Under the pieces are notes generated by a model. It was not told the origin of the DNA, did not search any database, and worked only from the letters and a program-made list of their open reading frames with translations. From JAJPXC01 sp964520525 (GTDB lineage: Bacteria; Bacteroidota; Bacteroidia; Bacteroidales; Muribaculaceae): a stretch of DNA of 64,000 nt. Below, one piece after another: positions 33,698 through 42,798 of the stretch (position 1 is its first letter; each line of letters starts with the position of its first letter). Made by a program: the position numbers and the translations under genes. The stretch is from assembly GCA_964520525.1 (NCBI GenBank), contig CAZFNR010000004.1, positions 62,001 to 126,000 on the forward strand. The letters are read 5' to 3'.

Positions 33698-36469
33698 TTA
33701 TACCACTACGATGTTGACAATCTTGCCGGGGACTACTATTATTTTTTTGACAGTCTTGCCTTCAAGCCATTTAGCCGCGCCCTCGTTGGTCAACGCCGCT
33801 TTCTCAACCTCTTCTTTGGGCATATCGACGGGGAGGGTGATATTGAAGCGGGCCTTGCCGTTGAACGACACTGCATAGGTTGCGTTGTCCTCTTTGAGAT
33901 ATTGCTCGTCACATACCGGCCACTTCGCGTCGCACACCGTTGTGTCATGACCAAGGTCGTGCCAAAGTTGTTCGCAAATATGCGGAGCGAACGGCGCAAG
34001 CACCACCACAAGTTTCTCAAATATCTCCCGCGAGTGGCACTTATCGGCTGTCAGCTCGTTGACACATATCATAAAAGCACTTATGGATGTGTTGTATGAG
34101 AAATTTTCGATGTCGGCTGTCACCTTCTTTATCAGTTTGTTAATGGCTTTCAGAGCGGGTTTAGAAGGGGTTTCGTCGGTGACAAGGAAATTGTCGGCTT
34201 TATAGAACAGCGACCACATTTTTTTGAGAAAACGGTTCACGCCGTCAATGCCGTTAGTGTCCCACGGTTTGCTCTGTTCGAGCGGTCCGAGGAACATCTC
34301 GTAAAGACGCAGGGTGTCGGCACCATATTTGTCGACAATGTCATCGGGATTAACAACATTGAACATCGATTTCGACATTTTCTCAACGGCATATCCACAC
34401 ACATATTTTCCGTCTTCCAAAATGAACTCGGCTGTTGCGAACTCAGGGCGCCAGTTTTTGAATTTTTCAATATCGAGGATATCGTTGGCTACGATGTTGA
34501 CATCAACATGAATCGGTGTGGTGTCATAATCTTTTTTCAAATTATACGACACGAATCGGTTTGTGTCCTTGATGCGGTAAACAAAGTTACTGCGGCCTTG
34601 AATCATACCTTGGTTAATCAGTTTCTTGAAAGGCTCGTCCTCACACACCTCGCCGAGGTCATAGAGGAATTTGTTCCAGAAACGGCTATATATGAGGTGT
34701 CCGGTGGCGTGTTCCGTACCACCGATATAAAGGTCAACATTACGCCAGTATTCGTTTGCTTCTTTCGACACCAGGGCATTGTTGTTGCGTGGGTCCATGT
34801 AACGTAGATAGTAGGCTGACGACCCCGCAAAACCGGGCATGGTGTTAAGCTCTATGGGGTATCCCTCGCCTGTAATCCAGTTTTTGGCTCGCCCGAGCGG
34901 CGGCTCGCCCGATTCAGTGGGTAGATATTTGTCAACCTCGGGAAGAAGAAGCGGGAGTTTTTCAATGTCCATCATGTTGGGTATGCCATCCTTATAATAA
35001 ACCGGGAATGGCTCTCCCCAATAACGCTGGCGGCTGAAAATGGCGTCGCGGAGGCGATAGTTAACCTTCACTTTTCCTATGCCTTTTTCTTCTATATACT
35101 TTTTAGTGGCTGCGATGGCGTCTTTCACATCAAGGCCGTTTAGCGAGAAATCGGCATTGGCTGAATTAATCATTTTACCCGCTTTGGCATCAAAACTTTC
35201 CTCGCTGACATCGGCACCCTCAATCAACGGTATTATAGGAAGATTGAAATGCCGGGCGAAAGCATAATCGCGGCTATCATGAGCGGGGACTGCCATGATA
35301 GCTCCTGTCCCATAGCCTGCGAGAACATAATCACTAACCCACACGGGTATTTTCTCGCCTGTGAGGGGATTGACCGCATAGGCACCTGTGAACACACCTG
35401 TGACTTTTTTGTCAATCATGCGCTCGCGCTCTGTCTTGTGTTTGATAGCGGCAATATATTGAGCTACGGCATCTTTCTGCCGGGAAGTAGTCACCATGTC
35501 GACATAAACGCTCTCGGGGGCTAACACCATGAATGTGACACCAAACACAGTGTCGGCACGAGTAGTGAATATCTCAAGCTCAACATCGCTGTCGGCTATC
35601 TTAAATTTCATTTCTGCACCCTCGGAGCGGCCAATCCAGTTGCGCTGTGTTTCTTTAAGCGAATCGGTCCAGTCAATTTTTTCCAAACCATCGAGCAAAC
35701 GCTGCGCATAGGCCGACACTCTTAGACACCACTGATACATTAATTTTTGCTCTACAGGGTAACCTCCGCGTATCGACAGCCCTTCACTCACCTCGTCGTT
35801 GGCGAGGACTGTTCCGAGTTTAGGACACCAATTGACCATGGTGTTGCCGAGATAAGCTATACGATAGTTCATCAACAGGTCGCTCTTTTCTTTTTCGCTC
35901 ATCTTGTTCCATTGGGCGGCGGTAAAGTCAAGTTCCTTTGAAGCTGCGGCAGTAAGGGAATCGGTGCCATGCTTTTCAAGATGAGCAATCAGATTTTCGA
36001 TAGGCTGAGCCTTATTTATGGCAGTGTCGTAGTAGGAGTTGAACATCTTAATAAACGCCCACTGAGTCCATTTGTAATATTCGGGGTCGCAGGTTTTTAT
36101 TTCACGCGACCAGTCATAGCAAAAACCTATTTTGTCGAGTTGCTCACGGTAGCGGGCTATGTTTTTGCGCGTGGTGACCTCAGGATGCTGCCCCGTCTGT
36201 ATGGCGTATTGCTCAGCCGGAAGGCCATAAGCGTCATAACCCATCGGATGAAGCACGTTATAACCCTGCAGACGTTTGTAACGAGAGAAAATATCGCTTG
36301 CAATGTAGCCCAGCGGATGTCCGACGTGCAGACCCGCGCCCGAGGGGTAGGGGAACATATCGAGCACATAGTATTTAGGACGCCCGTTGTCAATATCTAC
36401 TTTATAAGTATTGTCATCTTTCCATCGCTGCTGCCAGCGGCTCTCTATATCTTTGTGATTATATTCCAT
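33698..36469 (-). CDS. leuS: Leucyl-tRNA synthetase
   Basis: Charges tRNA-Leu (class I, with an editing domain). The 923-residue protein has the HIGH-type motif HVGH at residues 48-51 within MFPYPSGAGLHVGHPLGY, the WIGRSEGAEMKF start of the editing domain, and EKMSKSMFNVVNPDDIV (KMSKS) about three quarters along, followed by the anticodon-binding and C-terminal parts. The length is typical for bacteria. It lies between nadA (37 bp upstream) and rdgB. Confidence 0.98.
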   Translation of the reverse strand: MEYNHKDIESRWQQRWKDDNTYKVDIDNGRPKYYVLDMFPYPSGAGLHVGHPLGYIASDIFSRYKRLQGYNVLHPMGYDAYGLPAEQYAIQTGQHPEVTTRKNIARYREQLDKIGFCYDWSREIKTCDPEYYKWTQWAFIKMFNSYYDTAINKAQPIENLIAHLEKHGTDSLTAAASKELDFTAAQWNKMSEKEKSDLLMNYRIAYLGNTMVNWCPKLGTVLANDEVSEGLSIRGGYPVEQKLMYQWCLRVSAYAQRLLDGLEKIDWTDSLKETQRNWIGRSEGAEMKFKIADSDVELEIFTTRADTVFGVTFMVLAPESVYVDMVTTSRQKDAVAQYIAAIKHKTERERMIDKKVTGVFTGAYAVNPLTGEKIPVWVSDYVLAGYGTGAIMAVPAHDSRDYAFARHFNLPIIPLIEGADVSEESFDAKAGKMINSANADFSLNGLDVKDAIAATKKYIEEKGIGKVKVNYRLRDAIFSRQRYWGEPFPVYYKDGIPNMMDIEKLPLLLPEVDKYLPTESGEPPLGRAKNWITGEGYPIELNTMPGFAGSSAYYLRYMDPRNNNALVSKEANEYWRNVDLYIGGTEHATGHLIYSRFWNKFLYDLGEVCEDEPFKKLINQGMIQGRSNFVYRIKDTNRFVSYNLKKDYDTTPIHVDVNIVANDILDIEKFKNWRPEFATAEFILEDGKYVCGYAVEKMSKSMFNVVNPDDIVDKYGADTLRLYEMFLGPLEQSKPWDTNGIDGVNRFLKKMWSLFYKADNFLVTDETPSKPALKAINKLIKKVTADIENFSYNTSISAFMICVNELTADKCHSREIFEKLVVVLAPFAPHICEQLWHDLGHDTTVCDAKWPVCDEQYLKEDNATYAVSFNGKARFNITLPVDMPKEEVEKAALTNEGAAKWLEGKTVKKIIVVPGKIVNIVVV

Positions 36470-36506
36470 TGCTTATTTATACTTTTATGTGTAAAGAAAT
36501 TCAATT

Positions 36507-37463
36507 TTATTTAGACAACTCAAGCATTTTGACTATCGGTTGTCGCGCCCTATCTATTATAGTGGCGTCGACCTCAATAGCCGGCGACATATCACGCAGA
36601 CAATCGCGCAACTTCTCAATGGTGTTAAGTTTCATGAAATTGCAATCGTTGCAGGCGCAAGAACTGTCGTTGGGAGGTAGAGGAATGAATGTTTTTTCGG
36701 GACACTCTTTTTTCATCTGGTGGAGGATACCGCTCTCGGTAGCCACTATAAACTCTTTGTCGCCGCTTTCTTTGGCATATTTTAGCAATGCCGCGGTAGA
36801 CCCCACTACATCAGCCAAAATCAACAGAGTTTTCTTACATTCGGGATGTGCGAGTACTTTAGCGACGGGATGCTGTTTTTTCAGTTCCACAAGTTTCTCA
36901 ATCGAAAATTGCTCATGTACGTGACAGGCACCGTTCCATACCAACATATGCCGCCCGGTGACACTGTTGATGTAGTTACCGAGATTTCTATCGGGTCCGA
37001 ATATGATTTTTTCATCGGGAGGCAGCGTGTCGACAACCGCTTTTGCGTTGGAAGATGTTACCACAATATCGGTCAAGGCTTTCACCGCTGCCGAGGTGTT
37101 GACATAGCTTATCACCGTGTGGCCGGGATGAGCGTCGATAAACGCTTTGAACTCCTGCGGAGGGCAACTGTCGGCAAGGGAGCAACCGGCATTTATATCT
37201 GGCACGAGCACCGTCTTCTCCGGGCACAGAATCTTGACAGTCTCCCCCATGAAATGCACTCCACACATCACCACAACCGGCTGGGTAAGTTTGGTGGCAA
37301 TCTGGGCGAGAGCGAGGCTGTCGCCAATAAAGTCGGCCAAATCCTGAATCTCACCCTTTTGATAGTAGTGACCGAGAATAACAGCGTTTTTCTCTTTTTT
37401 CAATCGCAGAATCTCCTCCTTCAAATCTTCGGTCTTGACATCTGCATAATTGTCGACATTCAT
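36507..37463 (-). CDS. nadA: Quinolinate synthase
   Basis: Condenses iminoaspartate (from NadB) with dihydroxyacetone phosphate to quinolinate, using a 4Fe-4S cluster. The 318-residue protein shows NAVILGHYYQKGEIQDLADFIGDSLALAQ, VVMCGVHFMGETVKIL, AHPECKKTLL and CNDCNFMKLNTIEKL; the cysteines in CGVHF, HPECK and CNDC are the expected cluster ligands, as known for the family. A -7 element at 37676-37669 predicts a leader of about 200 nt that crosses the putative origin. Confidence 0.96.
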   Translation of the reverse strand: MNVDNYADVKTEDLKEEILRLKKEKNAVILGHYYQKGEIQDLADFIGDSLALAQIATKLTQPVVVMCGVHFMGETVKILCPEKTVLVPDINAGCSLADSCPPQEFKAFIDAHPGHTVISYVNTSAAVKALTDIVVTSSNAKAVVDTLPPDEKIIFGPDRNLGNYINSVTGRHMLVWNGACHVHEQFSIEKLVELKKQHPVAKVLAHPECKKTLLILADVVGSTAALLKYAKESGDKEFIVATESGILHQMKKECPEKTFIPLPPNDSSCACNDCNFMKLNTIEKLRDCLRDMSPAIEVDATIIDRARQPIVKMLELSK

Positions 37464-37668
37464 TATTATATTTCTGAATTTTTCTTTTTGAAAAAATCTT
37501 TCTTATGTTTGTTTATATAGACTGTTGATAACCGCTATAACTTTTTGCCATAAAAGTTGCGTATTAACTTATAAATATCTCATAAACACTACCGACATAT
37601 TTATTAACATCAGTTGCGTTTGATATTTAGGCTTTTAAGGTAGTTATCAACATTGTGTTTACAACTTG

Positions 37669-37676
37669 CAAAGTTA
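37669..37676 (-). promoter_or_regulatory. -7 element for nadA
   Basis: TAACTTTG on the minus strand, about 200 bp before the nadA start; the predicted leader covers two of the TTATCAACA boxes. Confidence 0.5.
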
Positions 37677-37981
37677 ATAACTTTCACTCATTTTTGCTAC
37701 TGATAACTCTACTTTTCCCGGTTGATAAAGCGGTTAAATCTTAATGTTAACTTATTTTGCGGTTTCCACATGGTGATTTGATAGCGGAAAAAATAGATAA
37801 AGCAAATTAAGTTGTAAAAAACTGTCTAAAAGTTATTGAAGGTTATGAACACTGTTATCAACATATGGTAATAAAGATATAAAAGCATTTATAATAGAGT
37901 TACGATGCGGTAATTTATAAGAGTTGCCGGATAGACGGCGGCAATAAAAAAGGGTGTCAATTCAAGGCTCTAAAATGAAAT

Positions 37982-38013
37982 TTTGGATAAAAGGCGGGAA
38001 AACAGTAACTTTG
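37982..38013 (+). promoter_or_regulatory. lysS promoter
   Basis: TTTG (37982-37985), a 20-bp spacer and TAACTTTG (38006-38013): a full Bacteroidetes promoter, giving a leader of about 60 nt. Confidence 0.8.
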
Positions 38014-38081
38014 CGATAATTTTAGAGAAGAATCTCTTATAGTGTTTTTTTCTCAATTTAAATTCTGAAAAAACAGTTGTT

Positions 38082-39596
38082 ATGAGCATATCACAGTTAA
38101 GCGAGCAGGAAATAGTGCGCCGCGGAAGTCTTGAGAAGATGCGCGAGATGGGAATAGAGCCTTATCCCGCCGCTGAATATCCCGTTAATGCCTACACCGA
38201 GGAAATCAAAGCTTCATTTAAAGATGAGGCAGAACCCCGCGACGTGGTAGTGGCCGGTCGCTTGATGAGCCGCCGTGTCATGGGTAAGGCATCGTTCATG
38301 GAGCTTCAGGACTCTCAAGGCCGCATACAGGTCTATGTCAACCGCGATGAACTTTGCCCTGGTGAGGATAAAGACCTCTATAATGTGGTGTTCAAGAAAT
38401 TGCTTGATATTGGTGATTTTGTGGGAATAAAGGGCTTTGTGTTCCGCACCCAGACAGGCGCGGTGTCTATCCATGCTAAGAGCCTCACCGTACTCAGCAA
38501 GTCGCTTCGTCCGCTTCCTATCGTTAAATATAAGGACGGTGTGGCGTACGACGCTTTTGATGACCCTGAGATGCGTTATCGTCGCCGTTATGTTGATTTG
38601 GTAGTAAATGAAGGTGTCAAAGAGATTTTTATAAAGCGCACCAAGGTTTACAATTCGATGCGCCAATATTTCAACAACCATGGTTACATGGAGGTTGAAA
38701 CCCCGATACTTCAGTCTATACCCGGTGGAGCGTCGGCTCGCCCGTTCATAACCCATCACAACGCCCTCGACATTCCACTTTATCTCCGCATCGCCGACGA
38801 GCTTTATCTGAAACGTCTGATTGTAGGCGGTTTTGAAGGTGTCTATGAGTTCTCGAAGAATTTCCGCAACGAGGGTATGGACCGCACACATAATCCCGAG
38901 TTTACCTGCATGGAGATTTATGTGGCATATAAGGATTACAACTGGATGATGGATTTTACCGAGAAAATGCTCGAAAAAATCTGTCTTGATGTCAATGGCA
39001 CTACCGAAGTAAAGGTTGGAGATAAGGTCATATCGTTCAAGGCTCCTTTCCCTCGCGTGACAATGACGCAGGCCATCAAGGATTTCACGGGTGTCGATAT
39101 CACCGGGATGGATGAAGAGCAGTTGCGCGAGACTGCCAAAAACCTCGGCATAGAAGTTGATGCCTCGATGGGCAAAGGAAAACTTATCGACGAGATTTTC
39201 GGTGAAAAATGTGAGGGTAACTACATACAACCCACATTCATTATCGACTATCCGATAGAGATGTCGCCTCTTACAAAGCGTCACCGCGAGAACCCCGAGT
39301 TGACCGAGCGTTTCGAACTTATGGTCAACGGCAAGGAGCTTGCCAACGCCTACTCTGAACTTAACGATCCCATTGACCAGTATGAGCGTTTTGTGGAGCA
39401 GATGAAACTTAGCGAGAAGGGTGATGACGAGGCTATGATTATAGATAAGGACTTTATCCGCGCCCTTGAGTATGGTATGCCCCCGACATCCGGCATGGGT
39501 ATAGGTATGGACCGTCTGGTGATGCTCATGACCGGACAGACTACCATTCAGGAGGTGCTGTTCTTCCCCCAGATGCGTCCCGAAAAACATTCTTGA
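38082..39596 (+). CDS. lysS: Lysyl-tRNA synthetase (class II)
   Basis: Charges tRNA-Lys. The 504-residue protein has an N-terminal OB-fold (VVAGRLMSRRVMGKASFMEL), motif 1 (MEVETPILQSIPGGASARPFITHHN), motif 2 (EFSKNFRNEGMDRTHNPEFTCMEIY) and motif 3 (PPTSGMGIGMDRLVMLMTG). Its length equals the short bacterial form; many Bacteroidetes enzymes carry an additional C-terminal extension, absent here. It is the first gene rightward of the putative origin. Confidence 0.97.
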   Translation: MSISQLSEQEIVRRGSLEKMREMGIEPYPAAEYPVNAYTEEIKASFKDEAEPRDVVVAGRLMSRRVMGKASFMELQDSQGRIQVYVNRDELCPGEDKDLYNVVFKKLLDIGDFVGIKGFVFRTQTGAVSIHAKSLTVLSKSLRPLPIVKYKDGVAYDAFDDPEMRYRRRYVDLVVNEGVKEIFIKRTKVYNSMRQYFNNHGYMEVETPILQSIPGGASARPFITHHNALDIPLYLRIADELYLKRLIVGGFEGVYEFSKNFRNEGMDRTHNPEFTCMEIYVAYKDYNWMMDFTEKMLEKICLDVNGTTEVKVGDKVISFKAPFPRVTMTQAIKDFTGVDITGMDEEQLRETAKNLGIEVDASMGKGKLIDEIFGEKCEGNYIQPTFIIDYPIEMSPLTKRHRENPELTERFELMVNGKELANAYSELNDPIDQYERFVEQMKLSEKGDDEAMIIDKDFIRALEYGMPPTSGMGIGMDRLVMLMTGQTTIQEVLFFPQMRPEKHS

Positions 39597-39684
39597 CCAA
39601 CAATCAGGGTCGAGAGAGATGATGATAAAGCGTGTTATGACAACAACGCTGTAACATTGAGTTAACCTGAGTCAGAAAAGAATC

Positions 39685-40680
39685 ATGAATTTTCCCGGCA
39701 AGATAGCGGTAATGGGCGGCGGCAGTTGGGCTACAGCTTTGGCCAAGCTGCTTTTGCAGAATTGTGACAGCATATTATGGTATATGCGCCGCGATGACCG
39801 CATAGAAGATTTTAAACGTTTGGGTCGCAATCCGGTTTACCTTACCGACGTGCAGTTTGACTGCCGTCGCATAGAGTTTTCCAGCGACATCAATGCTGTC
39901 TGTGAAACCGCCGACACGTTGGTGATGGTGATGCCGTCGCCTTATTTCAAGGAGCATATATCAAAAATAAAAGTTGATATAAGCGGTAAATCGGTGGTGT
40001 CGGCGATAAAAGGGATTGTGCCCGATGAGAATCAGCTCATAACCGATTTCATGGTAGAGCGATTTGGAATCAAGCCCGACAATCTGTTGGTAATCAGCGG
40101 GCCTTGCCATGCCGAGGAGGTTGCTCTTGACCGTCCGTCGTATCTCACCATCGGTTGCCACAATATTGAGCGCGCGGCTGATTTCGCCGGATGTATCGCC
40201 GGGAAGCACACCCACACCATAACGTCGTCGGATGTCGACGGAATCGAGTATGCTTCCGTTCTGAAAAATGTCTATTCGATTGCCGCCGGCATAGTCCATG
40301 GCTTGAAGCAGGGTGATAATTTCCTCGCGATGCTTATCTCCAACGCCATCCGCGAGATGGAGCGGTTTATCAACACCGTTAACCCTCGTCAGCGTCAGAT
40401 ATATGACTCGGTTTATCTCGGTGATTTGCTCGTCACCTCTTATTCGCGTTTCAGCCGCAACCACAACTTCGGTGCGATGATAGGCAAGGGGTATTCGGTT
40501 AAAGCCGCGAAAATGGAGATGGAACAGACCGCCGAGGGTTACTATGGGACAAAGTGCATCCATGAGATTAACTCAATCTATGGTGTGGATATGCCGATAC
40601 TTAACGGGGTCTACGACATACTTTACCGCAATGCGTCGCCATCGAGGGTGATAGCGTCGATGGCACCTTTCTTTGTCTGA
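39685..40680 (+). CDS. gpsA: Glycerol-3-phosphate dehydrogenase (NAD(P)+)
   Basis: Makes sn-glycerol 3-phosphate for phospholipids. The 331-residue protein begins with the nucleotide-binding GGGSWATALAKLLL, then VMVMPSPYFKEHI, VVSAIKGI, ISGPCHAEEVALDRPSYLTIG, the catalytic region VLKNVYSIAAGIVHGLKQGDN and GDLLVTSYSRFSRNHNFG. It follows lysS by 88 bp without a clear promoter, as in many Bacteroidales. Confidence 0.95.
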   Translation: MNFPGKIAVMGGGSWATALAKLLLQNCDSILWYMRRDDRIEDFKRLGRNPVYLTDVQFDCRRIEFSSDINAVCETADTLVMVMPSPYFKEHISKIKVDISGKSVVSAIKGIVPDENQLITDFMVERFGIKPDNLLVISGPCHAEEVALDRPSYLTIGCHNIERAADFAGCIAGKHTHTITSSDVDGIEYASVLKNVYSIAAGIVHGLKQGDNFLAMLISNAIREMERFINTVNPRQRQIYDSVYLGDLLVTSYSRFSRNHNFGAMIGKGYSVKAAKMEMEQTAEGYYGTKCIHEINSIYGVDMPILNGVYDILYRNASPSRVIASMAPFFV

Positions 40681-40732
40681 AAAGGGCGGAAACCGAACAA
40701 ATTCGTCAAACCCACATACACCTTTCTTTCCC

Positions 40733-42070
40733 ATGAAACACTGCAAAATAATAGTGGTCGCCATTGTGGCGGCGTTGCTCTCAGTCACGGCTGAGCCGAT
40801 AACGGCTCAGCGTCACCCCAATCGCCCCGGGTCAGGCCGTCTTAAATATGTCATAGGCGACAATGTCAACATCAGTGATAGTGTCAACGCCTATAAACTG
40901 CTGTTTGAGAACATCCCGCTCGACAAGGATTTCATCAACGACCCCATATTCGCCATTGTCGGTCAAAACCGCTCGTTTTATTTCAGTATAGGCGCTAATC
41001 TGAAGTTCACCTCTTGCTTTGACTGGGGCAACCCAATCGACGACCCCGGCGGTATCACCGTAGCTGGCATAGAGCGTGCCGCGCCGGGCGACAACACCCT
41101 CTATCAGATGACGGCGCAAGGGAGCAACATTTATTTCAATATCATCGGTTTTCCGTCGTCGGCCAATCAGATAGGACTGTTCATCAGTCTTGCCATGGAC
41201 GACGAGCCGGGCAATTCCTATAAGGTACACGCCAGCAACGTCTATATGCGTTACCGCAATTTCACTTTTGGCTACACGTCGAGCCTTTATAACGACAAGG
41301 CCGCCGACCCGTACACCATCGACGGCCACGGCCCGATAGCGTCGGGAAGCCACGACAACATACAGATGAATTTCCAAAAATTCGTCACGCCCCATGTCAG
41401 AATCGGTGCAAGTATCGAGGCTCCCAAGAGCGACTATACATCATATATCCCCGACGATTCAGAATCAGACGACCGCCAGTCTGAAAAGAGGCAGCATCTG
41501 CCTGACTTGCCGATGTATGTCACCTATGCTTTCAATTCGACAAACCATGTCAGGCTGTCGACGGTATTGCGCGGCTTGTCTTACCGCGACCATGTGGCCC
41601 ACTGCAACCACACCCTGCTCGGTTGGGGTCTGAAGTTGACCGGCACCGCCAAAGTAGGTCCTTTCGTGGCTTACGGTATGGCTCAGACCGGACGCGGCAT
41701 CTCAAGCTATATCCATGAAAATGACGATTTGGGTCTTGACTTGGTGCCTGATATGTCACGGCCGGGACGGCTCAAAGCACCCTGGGCGTGGGGGGGTATA
41801 CTTGGCTTGCAATACAACTGGAGGCCAAACCTGTTTTCGACAGTAGTGTATAGCTATATGCGCAATCATGTAGACCCGTACACTAACGGTTCGTCAATCC
41901 CTTACGGTGACCAATTGCGCTACGGCCAGTATGGGCTTTGCAACGTCATCTGGCAGATTTCACCGCTTTTTCGCACGGGTATAGAATATGTCTACGGGCA
42001 GAAAAACACGTTTTCTCATTCGCGTCTTTCCAACAACCGCATATCGGCTCTTTTGTCAATGTCGTTCTGA
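40733..42070 (+). CDS. Outer-membrane beta-barrel protein, porin-like
   Basis: A 445-residue exported protein. The start is set by the signal peptide (MKHCKIIVVAIVAALLSVTAEPITAQ) at 40733; the longer frame upstream overlaps gpsA. Many amphipathic strands follow (SFYFSIGANLKFTSCFDW, NIYFNIIGFPSSANQIGLFISLAMD, KVHASNVYMRYRNFTFGYTSSLYND, TPHVRIGASIEAP, GILGLQYNWRPNLFSTVVYSYMRNHV, LFRTGIEYVYGQKNTFSHSRLS), ending in a final strand with Phe (ISALLSMSF). This fits a 16-strand-type porin such as the DcaP-like trimeric family, as an inference only. No TonB plug domain is present. Substrate is unknown. Confidence 0.7.
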   Translation: MKHCKIIVVAIVAALLSVTAEPITAQRHPNRPGSGRLKYVIGDNVNISDSVNAYKLLFENIPLDKDFINDPIFAIVGQNRSFYFSIGANLKFTSCFDWGNPIDDPGGITVAGIERAAPGDNTLYQMTAQGSNIYFNIIGFPSSANQIGLFISLAMDDEPGNSYKVHASNVYMRYRNFTFGYTSSLYNDKAADPYTIDGHGPIASGSHDNIQMNFQKFVTPHVRIGASIEAPKSDYTSYIPDDSESDDRQSEKRQHLPDLPMYVTYAFNSTNHVRLSTVLRGLSYRDHVAHCNHTLLGWGLKLTGTAKVGPFVAYGMAQTGRGISSYIHENDDLGLDLVPDMSRPGRLKAPWAWGGILGLQYNWRPNLFSTVVYSYMRNHVDPYTNGSSIPYGDQLRYGQYGLCNVIWQISPLFRTGIEYVYGQKNTFSHSRLSNNRISALLSMSF

Positions 42071-42119
42071 AAAACGGCTTATTCGCGTCGGTATGGTTGA
42101 AACCGCGACTGACGCAAAA

Positions 42120-42788
42120 CTATTGTTGAGTCATACGCTTTAGATATAGCGGAGCTTCCGGCCCGAGGTTGAAGATGAGGTCGAGAATGCTGAGGTTTGG
42201 AATGAATCCTAATGTGGATTTGCGCACTTGGTAATACTCAGGCTGATAATATCTGATAAATTTATCATCGCGGTAATCGTTGATATCTTTTTCCGTCACC
42301 TTGTGGCTGTATAGAGGTATAGGCAATCCGAGTATGTGGCAGATTTCGTTGTTGACGGCTGAGTCCAAAGCTGTGACATTGCTATATCTCGCGGCTGTGT
42401 CACTTGAGAAAAAAGGTTTAAAGCGGTCAATGTAAAATTCAAAATATGGTGTACGTCCGTATGCCGATTCGAGGGCAGTCAAGTGTTTGTCCCACCATTG
42501 GCCGTGGGTGGATATGCCCACTTCTGACCATGTCGGGCGGCTGCTGTAATCGGGTTTGATTATCGGTATGGTCAAAGATAGCTGTCCGCGGGTGTCGGCG
42601 ATGTCGCAACGGTGAGTGTCCTTGCGGCGTTTGTCATAAGCTATTCCGCAGTCTATAACGACGCGTCCGTGACGAGCCGCCTCGGCGTAATAGGATGCCG
42701 TTGGGAAATAGAGTAGCGGCATGACCGCGACACTGTCGGGAAATAACGGGAAGGGGGAACGTTTCCCATCGGCTGTCGGCTCGGTCAT
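42120..42788 (-). CDS. WbqC-like family protein
   Basis: A 222-residue cytoplasmic protein. Visible family parts: YFPTASYYAEAARHGRVVIDCGIAYDKRR, LTIPIIKPDYSSRPTWSEVGIS, WWDKHLTALESAYGRTPYFEFYIDRFKPFF and the C-terminal YYQPEYYQVRKSTLGFIPNLSILDLIFNLG. This is the WbqC-like family, found near signal peptidase genes in Bacteroidetes and in some O-antigen clusters; the biochemical role is not established. The start is at 42788 (MTEPTADGKR), 10 bp after lepB; the longer frame overlaps lepB. It ends the dapB-lepB-wbqC transcript. Confidence 0.85.
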   Translation of the reverse strand: MTEPTADGKRSPFPLFPDSVAVMPLLYFPTASYYAEAARHGRVVIDCGIAYDKRRKDTHRCDIADTRGQLSLTIPIIKPDYSSRPTWSEVGISTHGQWWDKHLTALESAYGRTPYFEFYIDRFKPFFSSDTAARYSNVTALDSAVNNEICHILGLPIPLYSHKVTEKDINDYRDDKFIRYYQPEYYQVRKSTLGFIPNLSILDLIFNLGPEAPLYLKRMTQQ

Positions 42789-42798
42789 GGCTTGAAAG

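Larger units (their letters stand above)
37464..38081. other. Candidate chromosomal replication origin (oriC), AT-rich gene-free region
   Basis: A 618-bp gene-free, AT-rich stretch between divergent nadA (minus) and lysS (plus). The 9-mer TTATCAACA, a DnaA-box variant, occurs exactly three times: 37644-37652 (+), 37855-37863 (+) and 37523-37531 (minus strand). Near matches lie at 37601-37609 (TTATTAACA), 37843-37851 (TTATGAACA), 37762-37770 (GTTTCCACA) and 37720-37728 (minus, TTATCAACC). Several AT-only stretches could serve as the unwinding element. All ten genes to the left (23.4-37.5 kb) point left, and the first three to the right point right. dnaA is not in the window. The nadA and lysS promoters lie inside the region. 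Confidence 0.55.

Noticed and set aside
38214..39590. Long minus-strand frame of 458 codons inside lysS
   Set aside because: Antisense to a certain synthetase gene; it arises from codon bias.
42085..42115. Hairpin between the convergent porin-like and wbqC genes
   Set aside because: Only a 5-bp outer stem and no T run; too weak to call a terminator.
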